From assembly GCF_016595415.1 (NCBI RefSeq), contig NZ_JAENIO010000006.1, positions 57,886 through 121,885 on the forward strand: a stretch of 64,000 nucleotides of DNA. Direction: 5' to 3'. The notes beneath the pieces were generated by a model. It had not been told where the DNA came from. It did not search any database and saw only the letters and a program-made list of their open reading frames with translations. Both the position numbers and the translations under genes were made by a program. Below are positions 26,729-34,791 of the stretch, piece by piece. The first letter of the stretch is position 1, and each line of letters begins with the position of its first letter. The stretch comes from Roseibacillus ishigakijimensis. GTDB lineage: Bacteria; Verrucomicrobiota; Verrucomicrobiia; Verrucomicrobiales; Akkermansiaceae.

Positions 26729-26982
26729 GAATGGAGCGGAGACTAGAAAAGAACTCTAAAATAGTGAAGTCGTGATCTTCTGGATCTTGCCCGACCTCGA
26801 TTAGGGATTTGAGGCAGCAGATTTGAGGACTGTTAGAGAAATAAAATTGACCACTCCATTGACCACTCTAGCTTCAAAATAGGCCCAAAATCGACCATTT
26901 GAACATGCTTATTCGAACAAAACTAACTTCATAAATGGTTAATTATGAGCGAAAATAAAAACCATGAAGCAAATGAACACCA
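26729..26982. other. non-coding right end of the island
   Basis: This is an A+T-rich stretch between the acyltransferase start and the right core repeat. It must hold the acyltransferase promoter. Apart from the TTGACCACT pair I see no gene or further repeat in it. Confidence 0.6.
26847..26867 (+). repeat. paired TTGACCACT repeats, right end of island
   Basis: Two TTGACCACT copies (26847-26855, 26859-26867) start 12 bases apart, in the same orientation as those at 22930-22951, and 116 bases inside the right core repeat. Confidence 0.6.
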
Positions 26983-27029
<47 letters not shown>

Positions 27030-27083
27030 CTACCGGGAAATGGCAGGGGAAGGGCGGAGGCTTACACTGAATTCCCGCTGCCG

Positions 27084-27998
27084 TCAACGCTGTGCCACGG
27101 CGAGGAGGGTTTGGAAGTGGGGGGGCTGGTCTTCTTTGTCGACGAGGGTGGTGGTGGGTTCGTGGAACCCGGCCGCTTCCAGCAATTCGCTCAGCTGCAC
27201 TTCGGAGAAGCCGAGGTGGACGTCGTGGTGAATGTCGCGCGCTTGTTGGAAGCTGTGTTGGAGGAGGTCGAGCACGATGAGGGTGCCACCGGGCTTGAGG
27301 ATGCGGTGAGCTTCGGCGAGGGCCCGGGCGGGGGATTGTGCATGGTGCAGGGCTTGGGAAAAGAGGGCGAGGTCGACGGTGCCGTCTTCGATGGGGATCT
27401 CTTCAATTTCGCCCAGGCGGAATTCCAGATTGGCGAGCTGGTGGGTCTGGGCCAGTTTTTGTCCGAATTCCACCATTTTGGGGGCGTTGTCGATGGCGAT
27501 CACTTGGCGGGCACGCTGGGCGAAGAGTTGGGCCACGGTGCCTTCCCCGGCTCCCAGGTCGGCGACGGTCTCGAACTGGTGCACCTTGAGGAGGGCTTCG
27601 GCGAGGGATTTCCAAGAGCGGCCGGGGACGTAATGTTTGCCGAATTTACCCGCCAATTGGTCGAAGTAGGCGCGGGTGGTGTCTTTGCGCTTGAGGAGGA
27701 TGTGCTTCAGGCTCTGCAGGTCACTGCGGTGTTCGGGCAGTTCCCGGCCCGCCTCTTCGGCGAGTTCGGCCAGCTGGGGAGGGAGGGTGGCTTGGTAGAT
27801 GTTGCTCTTGCCCGCGCGGGTGTCGTTGATGAGTTCGGCTTTCTTGAGCTGGGCCAATTGGGTGGAGATGCGGGATTGCCCCATGGCGAGGATTTCCTGC
27901 AGCTCGGCCACCGAGAGGGATTCGCGGGAGAGGAGCAGGAGGATGCGCAGCCGGGTGGGGTCGGCGAGGAGTTTCAGGGAGTTCAGGATTGACGGCAT
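27084..27998 (-). CDS. sahR: SahR-like ArsR-family regulator with SAM-methyltransferase-fold domain
   Basis: 304 residues. The N-terminal 85 residues are an ArsR winged helix ('LLADPTRLRILLLLSRESLS', 'SRISTQLAQLKKAELI'). The rest is a class I methyltransferase fold, with motif I 'VADLGAGEGTVAQLF', 'VIAIDNAPKMVEFG' and 'HRILKPGGTLIVLDLL'. This architecture, divergent from metK, is that of SahR, described in Proteobacteria as a repressor of methionine/SAM-cycle genes that senses S-adenosylhomocysteine. Here the start lies 64 bases from metK with a 24-bp perfect palindrome between. The orthology and the effector are inferred from architecture and context. Confidence 0.8.
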   Translation of the reverse strand: MPSILNSLKLLADPTRLRILLLLSRESLSVAELQEILAMGQSRISTQLAQLKKAELINDTRAGKSNIYQATLPPQLAELAEEAGRELPEHRSDLQSLKHILLKRKDTTRAYFDQLAGKFGKHYVPGRSWKSLAEALLKVHQFETVADLGAGEGTVAQLFAQRARQVIAIDNAPKMVEFGQKLAQTHQLANLEFRLGEIEEIPIEDGTVDLALFSQALHHAQSPARALAEAHRILKPGGTLIVLDLLQHSFQQARDIHHDVHLGFSEVQLSELLEAAGFHEPTTTLVDKEDQPPHFQTLLAVAQR

Positions 27999-28021
27999 GG
28001 GTAAGGGGATTTATCCGTTGC

Positions 28022-28045
28022 ATCAACGAATCGCGATTCGTTGAT
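28022..28045. promoter_or_regulatory. 24-bp perfect palindrome, probable SahR-type operator
   Basis: The half-site ATCAACGAATCG is followed at once by its exact reverse complement. It lies centrally between the divergent sahR-like gene (starts 27998) and metK (starts 28063), 17 bases before the metK ATG, so a bound repressor would block both promoters. A 24-bp perfect match is very unlikely by chance. Confidence 0.8.
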
Positions 28046-28062
28046 ATCAAAATTTGCAAATT

Positions 28063-29259
28063 ATGGCCAAGACCTTTATTTTCTCTTCCGAGTCGGTGAC
28101 CGAGGGGCACCCCGACAAAGTGTGTGATACCGTATCAGACGCGGTGTTGGACAAGTGTCTGGAGTCTGACATCAACAGCCGGGTGGCTTGTGAAACCTTT
28201 GTGAAGGACAACGTCATTGGCCTGGCGGGTGAGATCACCACCAGCGCGCTCTTCGACTACGGCACCCTGGTGCGCGATACCTTGGCCGAGATTGGCTACG
28301 ATGCCGATTACGCCGAGGGCACGGATTACAGCTACACCTGCAAGTTTGAGAAAAACGCCTTTCTCATGAATCTTCTCGGTCGCCAGTCGCCCGACATCGC
28401 CCAGGGGGTGGATGCCAAGGGGGCGGCGGACAAGGGTCACGAAGAACAAGGTGCTGGGGACCAGGGCATCATGTTTGGCTACGCCACCAACGACACTCCC
28501 GAGCTCATGCCCGCGCCGGCGCTCTACTCCCACAAGCTGGGCCTCGAGCTCACCCGCCTGCGCAAGGATCGGGTGCACACCTGGTTGCGGCCCGATTCGA
28601 AGACTCAGGTCTCCATCGAGTATGTTGATAACAAGCCCAACCGCATCACGGCGGTGGTTGTTTCCACGATGCACGCCAAGGAAATCACCACTGCAGAGAT
28701 CCGGGAGATTCTCAAGAAAGACCTCATCGAAAAGGTCCTCCCCGCCGATTTGCTCACTGACGAGACCGAGCTTCTCATCAATCCCACCGGCCTCTTTGTC
28801 ATTGGGGGACCCGAGGGCGACGCCGGCCTCACCGGACGGAAGATCATTGTCGACACCTACGGCGGCATGGGCCGTCACGGCGGTGGTGCCTTCTCCGGCA
28901 AAGACCCCTCCAAGGTGGACCGCTCGGCGGCCTACATGTGCCGTTGGGTGGCCAAGAACATCGTGGCGGCCGGTCTCGCCCGCGAGTGCGAGTTGCAGGC
29001 GGCCTATGCCATCGGCTATCCCCAGCCGGTGAGCCTGAATGTGAACACCTTTGGTTCCGCGGAAGTGGACGAGGAAAAAATCGAGAAAGCGGTGCGCGAG
29101 GTCTTCTCCTTCAAGCCCGCCGACATCGTCAGCCAGCTCGATCTGCTGCGTCCCATCTACCGCAATTCCACCAACTACGGTCACTTCGGTCGCGAAGACG
29201 CCGGCCTTCCTTGGGAAGAGAAAAACAAGGTCGACGAACTCAAAGCTGCAATTGGTTAA
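28063..29259 (+). CDS. metK: S-adenosylmethionine synthetase
   Basis: 398 residues. The signatures are plain: '[20 protein letters not shown]' with the catalytic His16, '[15 protein letters not shown]' and '[20 protein letters not shown]'. The enzyme makes SAM from methionine and ATP in the cytosol. The ATG at 28063 is chosen because it opens the conserved '[15 protein letters not shown]' start; an in-frame TTG nine bases earlier is less likely. Its leader is very short, with the palindromic operator ending 17 bases upstream and no Shine-Dalgarno sequence evident. It is followed by a four-helix-bundle insertion and ahcY on the same strand. Confidence 0.97.
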   Translation: MAKTFIFSSESVTEGHPDKVCDTVSDAVLDKCLESDINSRVACETFVKDNVIGLAGEITTSALFDYGTLVRDTLAEIGYDADYAEGTDYSYTCKFEKNAFLMNLLGRQSPDIAQGVDAKGAADKGHEEQGAGDQGIMFGYATNDTPELMPAPALYSHKLGLELTRLRKDRVHTWLRPDSKTQVSIEYVDNKPNRITAVVVSTMHAKEITTAEIREILKKDLIEKVLPADLLTDETELLINPTGLFVIGGPEGDAGLTGRKIIVDTYGGMGRHGGGAFSGKDPSKVDRSAAYMCRWVAKNIVAAGLARECELQAAYAIGYPQPVSLNVNTFGSAEVDEEKIEKAVREVFSFKPADIVSQLDLLRPIYRNSTNYGHFGREDAGLPWEEKNKVDELKAAIG

Positions 29260-29272
29260 AGACTCAAGATTG

Positions 29273-29705
29273 GAAGACGCAAGACCCAAGAATTCCGATG
29301 TCGAGCCACCATCATTTCGAAGAGCTTGAGGTTTGGAAGCGAGCTTGCCGTCTTTCCGTGGAAGTCTTGTCCCTGATAGAACCGCTGAAGCTTTACGCGC
29401 TTCGGGACCAGATGGCTCGCTCGGCAATTTCGATTCCCTCGAACATTGCCGAAGGGGCTGAACGGGAAACGAACAAAGAGTTTCGGCGTTTTCTCAACAT
29501 CGCCAAAGGCTCCGCCGGAGAGCTTCGCACCCAACTCTTCATAGGAGTCCGGGCGGGATACTTCGCCGCCGACCCGACGAAAATAATGATCAACGAAACC
29601 AAGGAAATCAGCTCCATGCTGCAGGGCCTGGCCCGCTCCTTGGACGTGAAACCCTAACATTCAACCGGAAGTCTTGAATCTTGCTTCTTGAAGTCTTGCG
29701 TCTTC
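29273..29705. mobile_element. IVS-like insertion with 13-bp inverted ends
   Basis: The 433-base segment between metK and ahcY starts with GAAGACGCAAGAC (29273-29285) and ends with its exact reverse complement (29693-29705). More CAAGA-type repeats lie inside each end. It encloses one small gene of the family found in 23S rRNA intervening sequences. I infer a small mobile or once-mobile element. Confidence 0.55.
29298..29657 (+). CDS. four-helix-bundle (23S rRNA intervening-sequence type) protein
   Basis: 119 residues. 'HFEELEVWKRACRLSVEV', 'LRDQMARSAISIPSNIAEGA' and 'EFRRFLNIAKGSAGELRTQL' are signatures of the small four-helix-bundle family first seen in intervening sequences of 23S rRNA genes and related to the bAvd protein of diversity-generating retroelements. 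Its molecular function is not established; nucleic-acid binding is the usual suggestion. Here it stands between metK and ahcY, flanked by 13-bp inverted repeats, with no reverse transcriptase nearby. The ATG gives the standard family length. Confidence 0.88.
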   Translation: MSSHHHFEELEVWKRACRLSVEVLSLIEPLKLYALRDQMARSAISIPSNIAEGAERETNKEFRRFLNIAKGSAGELRTQLFIGVRAGYFAADPTKIMINETKEISSMLQGLARSLDVKP

Positions 29706-29743
29706 TCTCTGCAACGTCCTTGACTCCCAAATAATCTAAAAAA

Positions 29744-31150
29744 ATGAGTAACGACTACAAAGTAGCAGATATCAGCCTGGCCGATTTTGGCCGCAAGGAA
29801 ATTGACATTGCCGAGCACGAGATGCCCGGCCTCATGGCCACCCGCGCCAAGTATGGACCCGAGAAGCCCCTCGCCGGAGTGCGCATCATGGGCTCTCTCC
29901 ACATGACCATTCAGACCGCCGTCCTCATCGAGACTCTGACCGAGCTCGGGGCCGAGGTCCGCTGGGTCTCTTGCAACATCTTCTCCACCCAAGACCACGC
30001 CGCCGCCGCCATTGCTGCTTCCGGCGTGCCTGTCTTTGCCTGGAAGGGCGAGACTTTGGAAGAATACTGGTGGTGCACCTGGCAGGCCCTGCAGTTCCCC
30101 AACGGCAAGGGCCCCCAGCTCATCGTGGACGATGGGGGCGATGCCACTCTTCTTCTCCACAAGGGCTATGAAATGGAGAATGGTTCCGACTGGGTCAATA
30201 CCCCCAGCGGCAGCAAGGAGGAGCAAGTCATCAAGGATCTGCTCAAGCAGATTGGCAGCGAGCGCCCCGGCGTTTTCGCGGAGATGATTGCTGAGATGAA
30301 GGGAGTTTCCGAGGAGACCACCACCGGCGTGCACCGTCTCTACAAGATGCACGAGGAAGGCAAACTGCTCTTCCCCGCCATCAACGTGAACGACTCCGTC
30401 ACCAAGTCCAAGTTCGACAACCTCTACGGTTGCCGCGAGTCCCTGGTGGACGGCATCAAGCGCGCCACCGATGTGATGATTTCCGGTAAGGTGGCCGTGG
30501 TCTGCGGCTACGGTGATGTGGGCAAAGGCTGTGCGCAGGCTCTGCGCGGTCAGGGCGCGCAAGTGGTCGTCACCGAGGTGGACCCCATCTGTGCCCTGCA
30601 GGCGGCGATGGAAGGCTTCCGCGTGCTCACCGTCGAGGACACTCTTGGCTGGGGGGATATCTATGTCACCACGACTGGCAACTTCGACATCATCCGCCTC
30701 GAGCATATGGAGAAGATGAAGGACCAGGCCATCGTCTGTAACATCGGGCACTTCGATAACGAAATCCAGATCGAGAAACTGGATGCCGCTGAGAATGTCA
30801 CCAAGCTGAACATCAAGCCTCAGGTCGATAAATACACCTTCCCGACCGGCAACAGCATTTACATGTTAGCGGAAGGTCGTCTCGTCAATCTGGGTTGCGC
30901 CACGGGTCACCCCAGCTTCGTGATGTCCAATAGCTTCACCAACCAGACCCTGGCGCAGATTGAGCTGTGGAACACCAAAGACAGCCGCGAGATTGGGGTG
31001 GAAGTTCTTCCCAAGCAGCTCGATGAGGAAGTGGCTCGCCTCCACCTTGAGAAGATTGGCTGCAAGCTCACCAAGCTTACCCAAGAGCAGGCTGATTACA
31101 TCAGCGTGCCGGTGGAAGGTCCCTACAAGACCGATCACTACCGCTACTAA
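29744..31150 (+). CDS. ahcY: adenosylhomocysteinase
   Basis: 468 residues, the usual length for the bacterial long form. It shows the substrate region '[20 protein letters not shown]', the NAD-binding loop '[20 protein letters not shown]' and the conserved C-terminal 'TDHYRY'. The enzyme hydrolyses S-adenosylhomocysteine to adenosine and homocysteine, removing the product of SAM-dependent methylation. It lies downstream of metK on the same strand, separated by the four-helix-bundle element, with a strong terminator after it. If the three are co-transcribed, the palindrome ahead of metK would regulate both ends of the SAM cycle. Confidence 0.97.
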   Translation: MSNDYKVADISLADFGRKEIDIAEHEMPGLMATRAKYGPEKPLAGVRIMGSLHMTIQTAVLIETLTELGAEVRWVSCNIFSTQDHAAAAIAASGVPVFAWKGETLEEYWWCTWQALQFPNGKGPQLIVDDGGDATLLLHKGYEMENGSDWVNTPSGSKEEQVIKDLLKQIGSERPGVFAEMIAEMKGVSEETTTGVHRLYKMHEEGKLLFPAINVNDSVTKSKFDNLYGCRESLVDGIKRATDVMISGKVAVVCGYGDVGKGCAQALRGQGAQVVVTEVDPICALQAAMEGFRVLTVEDTLGWGDIYVTTTGNFDIIRLEHMEKMKDQAIVCNIGHFDNEIQIEKLDAAENVTKLNIKPQVDKYTFPTGNSIYMLAEGRLVNLGCATGHPSFVMSNSFTNQTLAQIELWNTKDSREIGVEVLPKQLDEEVARLHLEKIGCKLTKLTQEQADYISVPVEGPYKTDHYRY

Positions 31151-31188
31151 GAGTGCCGTAATCGCCGAGAGCGACCTAGTTTTTTCCA

Positions 31189-31219
31189 AAGCCTTCCGTG
31201 TCGTGCGGGAGGCTTTTTT
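31189..31219 (+). terminator. rho-independent terminator after ahcY
   Basis: A nine-pair stem (AAGCCTTCC with GGGAGGCTT, one G-U) and a nine-base loop are followed by a run of T at 31214-31219, 38 bases after the ahcY stop. Confidence 0.85.
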
Positions 31220-31221
31220 CT

Positions 31222-31569
31222 TTAGAAAGCAGAGAGCAGTAGGGTAAAGCCAATCATGACAAAGGGAGCAAAGAGGATTTGCAAAAAGTAAAAGCTAAGG
31301 GCCAGTCGCAAGCAGCGGGTGAACTTGCGAGCTTCCCCTTGGCCTTCTGTCCGGGTAAGTTGAAGATAGGCAGCTGCATATCCGGCGAGAAGAGTTAGGG
31401 GAAGGCAACTGATGCAGAAGATAATGGCAAGGCTTTGCCAGAGTGGTGGTGTTGAGGGGGAGGAGCTTGCTGAGATTATGATGATTCCGAGCAAGAGAAG
31501 CGTGCCGGGTAGGAACCAGCAGAGAAATATGAGAAAATCTATTGCTCTGTGGTGCTGAATGTTTGCCAT
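31222..31569 (-). CDS. small membrane protein, unknown
   Basis: 115 residues from the ATG at 31569, with three hydrophobic helices ('FLIFLCWFLPGTLLLLGIII', 'LAIIFCISCLPLTLLAGYAA', 'LALSFYFLQILFAPFVMIGF'). It overlaps the preceding small membrane gene by 31 bases. The family is unrecognised. The consistent hydrophobic pattern argues for a real gene, but the support is modest. Confidence 0.5.
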   Translation of the reverse strand: MANIQHHRAIDFLIFLCWFLPGTLLLLGIIIISASSSPSTPPLWQSLAIIFCISCLPLTLLAGYAAAYLQLTRTEGQGEARKFTRCLRLALSFYFLQILFAPFVMIGFTLLLSAF

Positions 31570-31778
31570 TGTTTGAGAGCGAGGAAGAAAATGAGGTTGA
31601 GAGTGGCAACCGATCCGCTGAGTAAGAGCAGGAAAATGATTGGTTTGAAATATTGAGACTGAAATGGAGTTTGGGGGTTGTGGAGGACAAAATTCCATTC
31701 TCCCAGCATCGAAATTGCGGTGTAGAAAGAGCCGCCGATGAGAGTGCCGTTGAGAAAGAGAAGCGCTTTTCGGATCAT
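31539..31778 (-). CDS. small two-helix membrane protein, unknown
   Basis: 79 residues with two hydrophobic segments ('KALLFLNGTLIGGSFYTAIS' and 'IIFLLLLSGSVATLNLIFFL'). Its 3' end overlaps the start of the next small membrane gene, so the two may be translated together. I cannot assign a family. Confidence 0.5.
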   Translation of the reverse strand: MIRKALLFLNGTLIGGSFYTAISMLGEWNFVLHNPQTPFQSQYFKPIIFLLLLSGSVATLNLIFFLALKQWQTFSTTEQ

Positions 31779-31824
31779 AGCTTTTCAGAATACTAGTGCT
31801 CTCTATCAATGAGAGGCAACCACG

Positions 31825-31853
31825 AAAAAAGCCGCGCTTTGGGGGGCGCGGCT
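31825..31853 (-). terminator. rho-independent terminator after the SDR gene
   Basis: On the minus strand an eight-pair stem (AGCCGCGC / GCGCGGCT) is followed by a T-run. It lies 43 bases after the SDR stop and closes the catabolic cluster. Confidence 0.85.
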
Positions 31854-31895
31854 GGGGTGGTTTTGGGGAAAGGAAAGGGAGGGGAGGAGGAGGGG

Positions 31896-32663
31896 TTAGA
31901 TCACCCGGTCATTGCCGCCGTCGATAGGAATCTGGGCACCAGTGGTGGCGTAGAAGACTGGGCCTGCCACTTGGCTGACCATGGCCGCGACTCCGGGAGA
32001 GGTGATTTCGGCCCGGAGAAGGTTCTTGGTTTTGTATTCCTCGACGGTCATGCCGTAGCGTTCAGCGGATTTTTTGAGGGCTTCTTCGGTCCAGATTTCG
32101 GTATCGAAGACGGCATCGGGGTGGAGGACATTCACGCGCACGCCGAAGGGAGCGAGCTCCAGAGCGGCCACGCGGGCGAGCTGGGTGACTCCGGCTTTGG
32201 TGACCGAGTAGGCCGAGGCGCCCGGGCCGGGTGCGGCAAAGTTGCGTGAGCCGATGATGATGATGGAGGGTTGCTTGGTGCTCTCCTTGAGGGCGGGGAT
32301 GGAGTATTTGAGGAAGCGCTGGGTGGCGGTGAGGTTGATCTTGAGGTGAAGGTCCCAGGAGTCTTCCGGGGCATCAATGTATTCCCCGGATTTGAAGATG
32401 CCGGCGTTGGCCACGATGAGGTCGAGCCCGCCGTGATCGGCGATGACTTTGTCGACGGCAGCTTTGAGGGCGGCATCATCGGAGATGTCGCACACGGCAC
32501 CGGAGAGTCCGGGTTGATTGAGGTTGTCGACGACGGCGGGGTTGATGTCGAGGCCGACGACGGTGGCTCCATCGGCGTGGAGACGTTCGGCAGTGGCACG
32601 GCCGATGCCGCCGGCTGCTCCGGTGACGATGGCGACTTTTCCTTCGTGAATGAGTTCAGACAT
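31896..32663 (-). CDS. short-chain dehydrogenase/reductase
   Basis: 255 residues. It is a classical SDR: cofactor motif 'AIVTGAAGGIGRATAERLHA', 'LDLIVANAGIF' (NAG motif), a catalytic Ser near 'IIIIGSRNFAAPG' and 'YSVTKAG' with Tyr and Lys. 'VVGLDINP' (Asp after the second strand) suggests NAD(H) over NADP(H). It is last in the cluster with Rpe-like and LsrF-like genes, so it probably oxidises a polyol or hydroxy acid that feeds that pathway. The substrate is unknown. The intergenic gap upstream (180 bases) holds degenerate repeats. Confidence 0.85.
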   Translation of the reverse strand: MSELIHEGKVAIVTGAAGGIGRATAERLHADGATVVGLDINPAVVDNLNQPGLSGAVCDISDDAALKAAVDKVIADHGGLDLIVANAGIFKSGEYIDAPEDSWDLHLKINLTATQRFLKYSIPALKESTKQPSIIIIGSRNFAAPGPGASAYSVTKAGVTQLARVAALELAPFGVRVNVLHPDAVFDTEIWTEEALKKSAERYGMTVEEYKTKNLLRAEITSPGVAAMVSQVAGPVFYATTGAQIPIDGGNDRVI

Positions 32664-32843
32664 GATGATGTTTACGGGAGTTGGTTTCTTTGCGGGAGGG
32701 GATCTTTGGACAGAATTGACAGAATGATTGCTGACGAATGCTCTGTGTGAGTTTGTGGGACAGGATGATGCAGGATTGTGGTTCTGCAGGGGTTCTGACG
32801 GGCTTTGGTTTTTGAGTTTTTGGTCGTTCGGTTTTTCCTTTTT

Positions 32844-33530
32844 CTAGGCTTGTGCGCTTGCGATTTCTCCCTTCATGAAGGTGATGTTGGCAGCGGGATC
32901 GACGCCATCGAAGACGGCGGAACCGGTGGCGATGAAGTCGGAGCCCATTTTGGCCACTTCGCCGACGTTGTCTTTCTTGATGGCTCCGTCGATGGTGATG
33001 AGGAGCTCGGGCTTCCATTCGCGCAGCTGCTTCACCTTGGCAGGCAGGGTGTCGAAGAAGGTTTCTTTTCCGGTCTCGGGCCCGATGGCGAGGAGGATGA
33101 CGAAATCGATATCGGCGAGATGGGGCTGGATGAGGGCGAGATCGGTGTCGGGATTGAGCGAGACCCCACGGAGAATCTGGTCGCCGCCGTCGGTGATGAG
33201 CTGCAGGCAGTGGGCGATGTCTTTGCTGTATTCGATGGAAAAGGAGATGAGGTCAGCGCCTGCCTGGGTGAAGAGGGGGATGTGGACCTCGGGTTCGGCG
33301 ACGAGTAGATGGACATCCTTGAGGAGGGCGGAGCCGAGTTGGCTGAGGAACTCCGGGCCGACGGTGGCTTTGGGCCAGACCTGCCCATCCATGATGTCGA
33401 TGTGGAGAAGAGGAATCTGATGATCGCGCAGAATCTGCACCGCTTCGAGCTGGTCGTCGGTGGTGAGGGTGCCGATGGTGAGTTGCGGGTGGTTGGCGCG
33501 GAGGTGATCGATGGTGGCTTGGCGGGACAT
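32844..33530 (-). CDS. ribulose-phosphate 3-epimerase-like TIM-barrel protein
   Basis: 228 residues. It follows the Rpe pattern of strands: 'IPLLHIDIMDGQVWPKATVG' (HxDxMDG metal-site motif), 'DVHLLVAEPEVHI', 'GVSLNPDTDL', 'ITIDGAIKKDNV' and 'FIATGSAVFDG'. Rpe exchanges ribulose-5-phosphate and xylulose-5-phosphate. The sequence departs from canonical Rpe in several places ('DIDFVILLAIGPE' where the usual text is 'VLVMSVNPGFGGQ'), so it is better read as a pathway-specific paralog acting on another ketose phosphate. It sits between the LsrF-like and SDR genes. Confidence 0.8.
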   Translation of the reverse strand: MSRQATIDHLRANHPQLTIGTLTTDDQLEAVQILRDHQIPLLHIDIMDGQVWPKATVGPEFLSQLGSALLKDVHLLVAEPEVHIPLFTQAGADLISFSIEYSKDIAHCLQLITDGGDQILRGVSLNPDTDLALIQPHLADIDFVILLAIGPETGKETFFDTLPAKVKQLREWKPELLITIDGAIKKDNVGEVAKMGSDFIATGSAVFDGVDPAANITFMKGEIASAQA

Positions 33531-33874
33531 GGTTGGACTTGGGACAGAATGAACTGAATTTATCTTTGACGAATGCTTGGGGAAAATTTTTGGAACGTGG
33601 GTTCGGGGAGGGTGTTTGGGATAGGATTGTTATTTTGGGGCCGGGAGAGCTTGTTGAAAGGGGATGGAGGCTGGGGGAGCAGGGGGTATTGATTTCTGAG
33701 TTTTTGGAGTTTAGGTTTTTTCTCCAGGGTGAGATATTGGTTTTAGAGTTTTTGAAATTTCGGATTTTCCGACTCAGGGCGGACTTTACCACCAGGCGAG
33801 GAGCGAATGGCTTGGGGGTGAAAAGAAAAGCCCCCGCACCGGGTCGGGATGCGGGGACTTGGGAGAAAGAGAAG
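33531..33874. other. 344-base intergenic stretch with terminator and degenerate repeats
   Basis: Between the LsrF-like stop and the epimerase start there is a terminator (33829-33859), then T/G-rich sequence with loosely repeated GAGTTTTTGGAG-type units and a GGACAGAAT...TGACGAATGCT segment that also occurs before the SDR gene (near 32708). No open frame there looks coding. Confidence 0.55.
33829..33859 (-). terminator. terminator between LsrF-like and epimerase genes
   Basis: On the minus strand CCCCGCA-type arms (33832-33838 with 33850-33856) form a GC-rich stem followed by CTTTTCTTTTC. It begins 16 bases after the LsrF-like stop. Confidence 0.7.
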
Positions 33875-34750
33875 TTAGGCGTTTTTGCCGTCTTCGAAGA
33901 TTTTGATCGCTTCCTCGGGCTTGAGGTCCTCGTGGACCACGGCTTGCACGGCCTTCATCATGGCGAGGGGAGCCTCGGACTGGAAGACGTTGCGTCCCAT
34001 GTCTACTCCGGCGGCGCCGCACTGGATGGCTTTGTAGCACAGCTCGAGAGCTTCCAGTTCAGGCAGCTTCTTGCCACCGGCGATCACGACCGGCACGGGG
34101 CAGGCGGCGACCACTTTTTCGAAGCCTTCGGTGTAATAAGTCTTCACGATGGAAGCTCCGTTTTCGGCGCAGACGCGGGAGGCGAGGCCGAAGTAGCGGG
34201 CATCGCGAGCCATGTCTTTGCCGACGGCAGTCACGCCCATCACGGGGATGGAGTAGGTGTTGCCGATGTCGACCAGTGCGCTGAGGTTGGCGATGGTGGA
34301 GGCTTCGGTGGCGGCGTCGCCCACGGCCACCATGGCGGCCATGGCGGAAGCGTTCATGGAGATGGCTTCTTCTTCGGAGATGAGCACATTGTGGTTCATC
34401 TCGGTCAGGATGGTGGTGCCGGTGTCGGTGCGCAGGCAGATGGGCTTCTGATTGTCGGCGGGGATACAGGTGCGGATCATGCCGCGCGTGCCCATCAAGC
34501 AATCAGCGTGGTCGGCGAGGGCAGCGATGTTGATATCGATGCGTTCCAAGCCGGAGGTGGGCCCCATGAGGAAGCCGTGGTCGAAGGCCAGCATCACGGT
34601 GCGGCCGGATTTCTTGTTGAAGATGCGCGCCATGCGGTTCTTCACGCCCCAGTCCGCTCCGTCCATGCCTTTCAGGTAGAAATTCTTGGTGGATGCGGGG
34701 GTGTTGAGGCCGAAGTTGTCGCCGTCGCGGATGTCGTCTAGGTCTGCCAT
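33875..34750 (-). CDS. lsrF: LsrF-like 3-hydroxy-5-phosphonooxypentane-2,4-dione thiolase
   Basis: 291 residues, the length of E. coli LsrF, and similar along its whole length: 'MADLDDIRDGDNF' opening, 'GRTVMLAFDHGFLMGPTSGL', 'SIVKTYYTEGFEKVVAACPV' with the Schiff-base-type Lys, and 'CGAAGVDMGRNVFQSEAPLA'. LsrF is an aldolase-fold thiolase that splits the phosphorylated AI-2 product into DHAP and acetyl-CoA. No lsrK, lsrG or lsr transporter is present; its neighbours are Tm-1-like proteins, an epimerase and an SDR. So the true substrate may be another 2,4-diketo phosphate rather than AI-2. Confidence 0.88.
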   Translation of the reverse strand: MADLDDIRDGDNFGLNTPASTKNFYLKGMDGADWGVKNRMARIFNKKSGRTVMLAFDHGFLMGPTSGLERIDINIAALADHADCLMGTRGMIRTCIPADNQKPICLRTDTGTTILTEMNHNVLISEEEAISMNASAMAAMVAVGDAATEASTIANLSALVDIGNTYSIPVMGVTAVGKDMARDARYFGLASRVCAENGASIVKTYYTEGFEKVVAACPVPVVIAGGKKLPELEALELCYKAIQCGAAGVDMGRNVFQSEAPLAMMKAVQAVVHEDLKPEEAIKIFEDGKNA

Positions 34751-34791
34751 AGTATTAGTCAGTTAGGATTTTGAGAGAGTGTCTCGGTTGG

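Noticed and set aside
27999..28062. SAM riboswitch ahead of metK
   Set aside because: The leader is too short and consists mainly of the 24-bp palindrome. No riboswitch core was seen.
28135..29427. 430-codon minus-strand frame
   Set aside because: It is antisense to metK, which is unmistakable. The frames opposite ahcY (29654-30751) and the LsrF-like gene (33533-34741) were rejected for the same reason.
29298..29657. Diversity-generating retroelement accessory gene (bAvd)
   Set aside because: The four-helix-bundle protein fits the wider family, but there is no reverse transcriptase, template repeat or variable repeat nearby.
33875..34750. AI-2 (lsr) quorum-sensing operon
   Set aside because: Only the LsrF-like gene is present. 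The kinase, isomerase, transporter and repressor genes are missing, so AI-2 processing is not supported.
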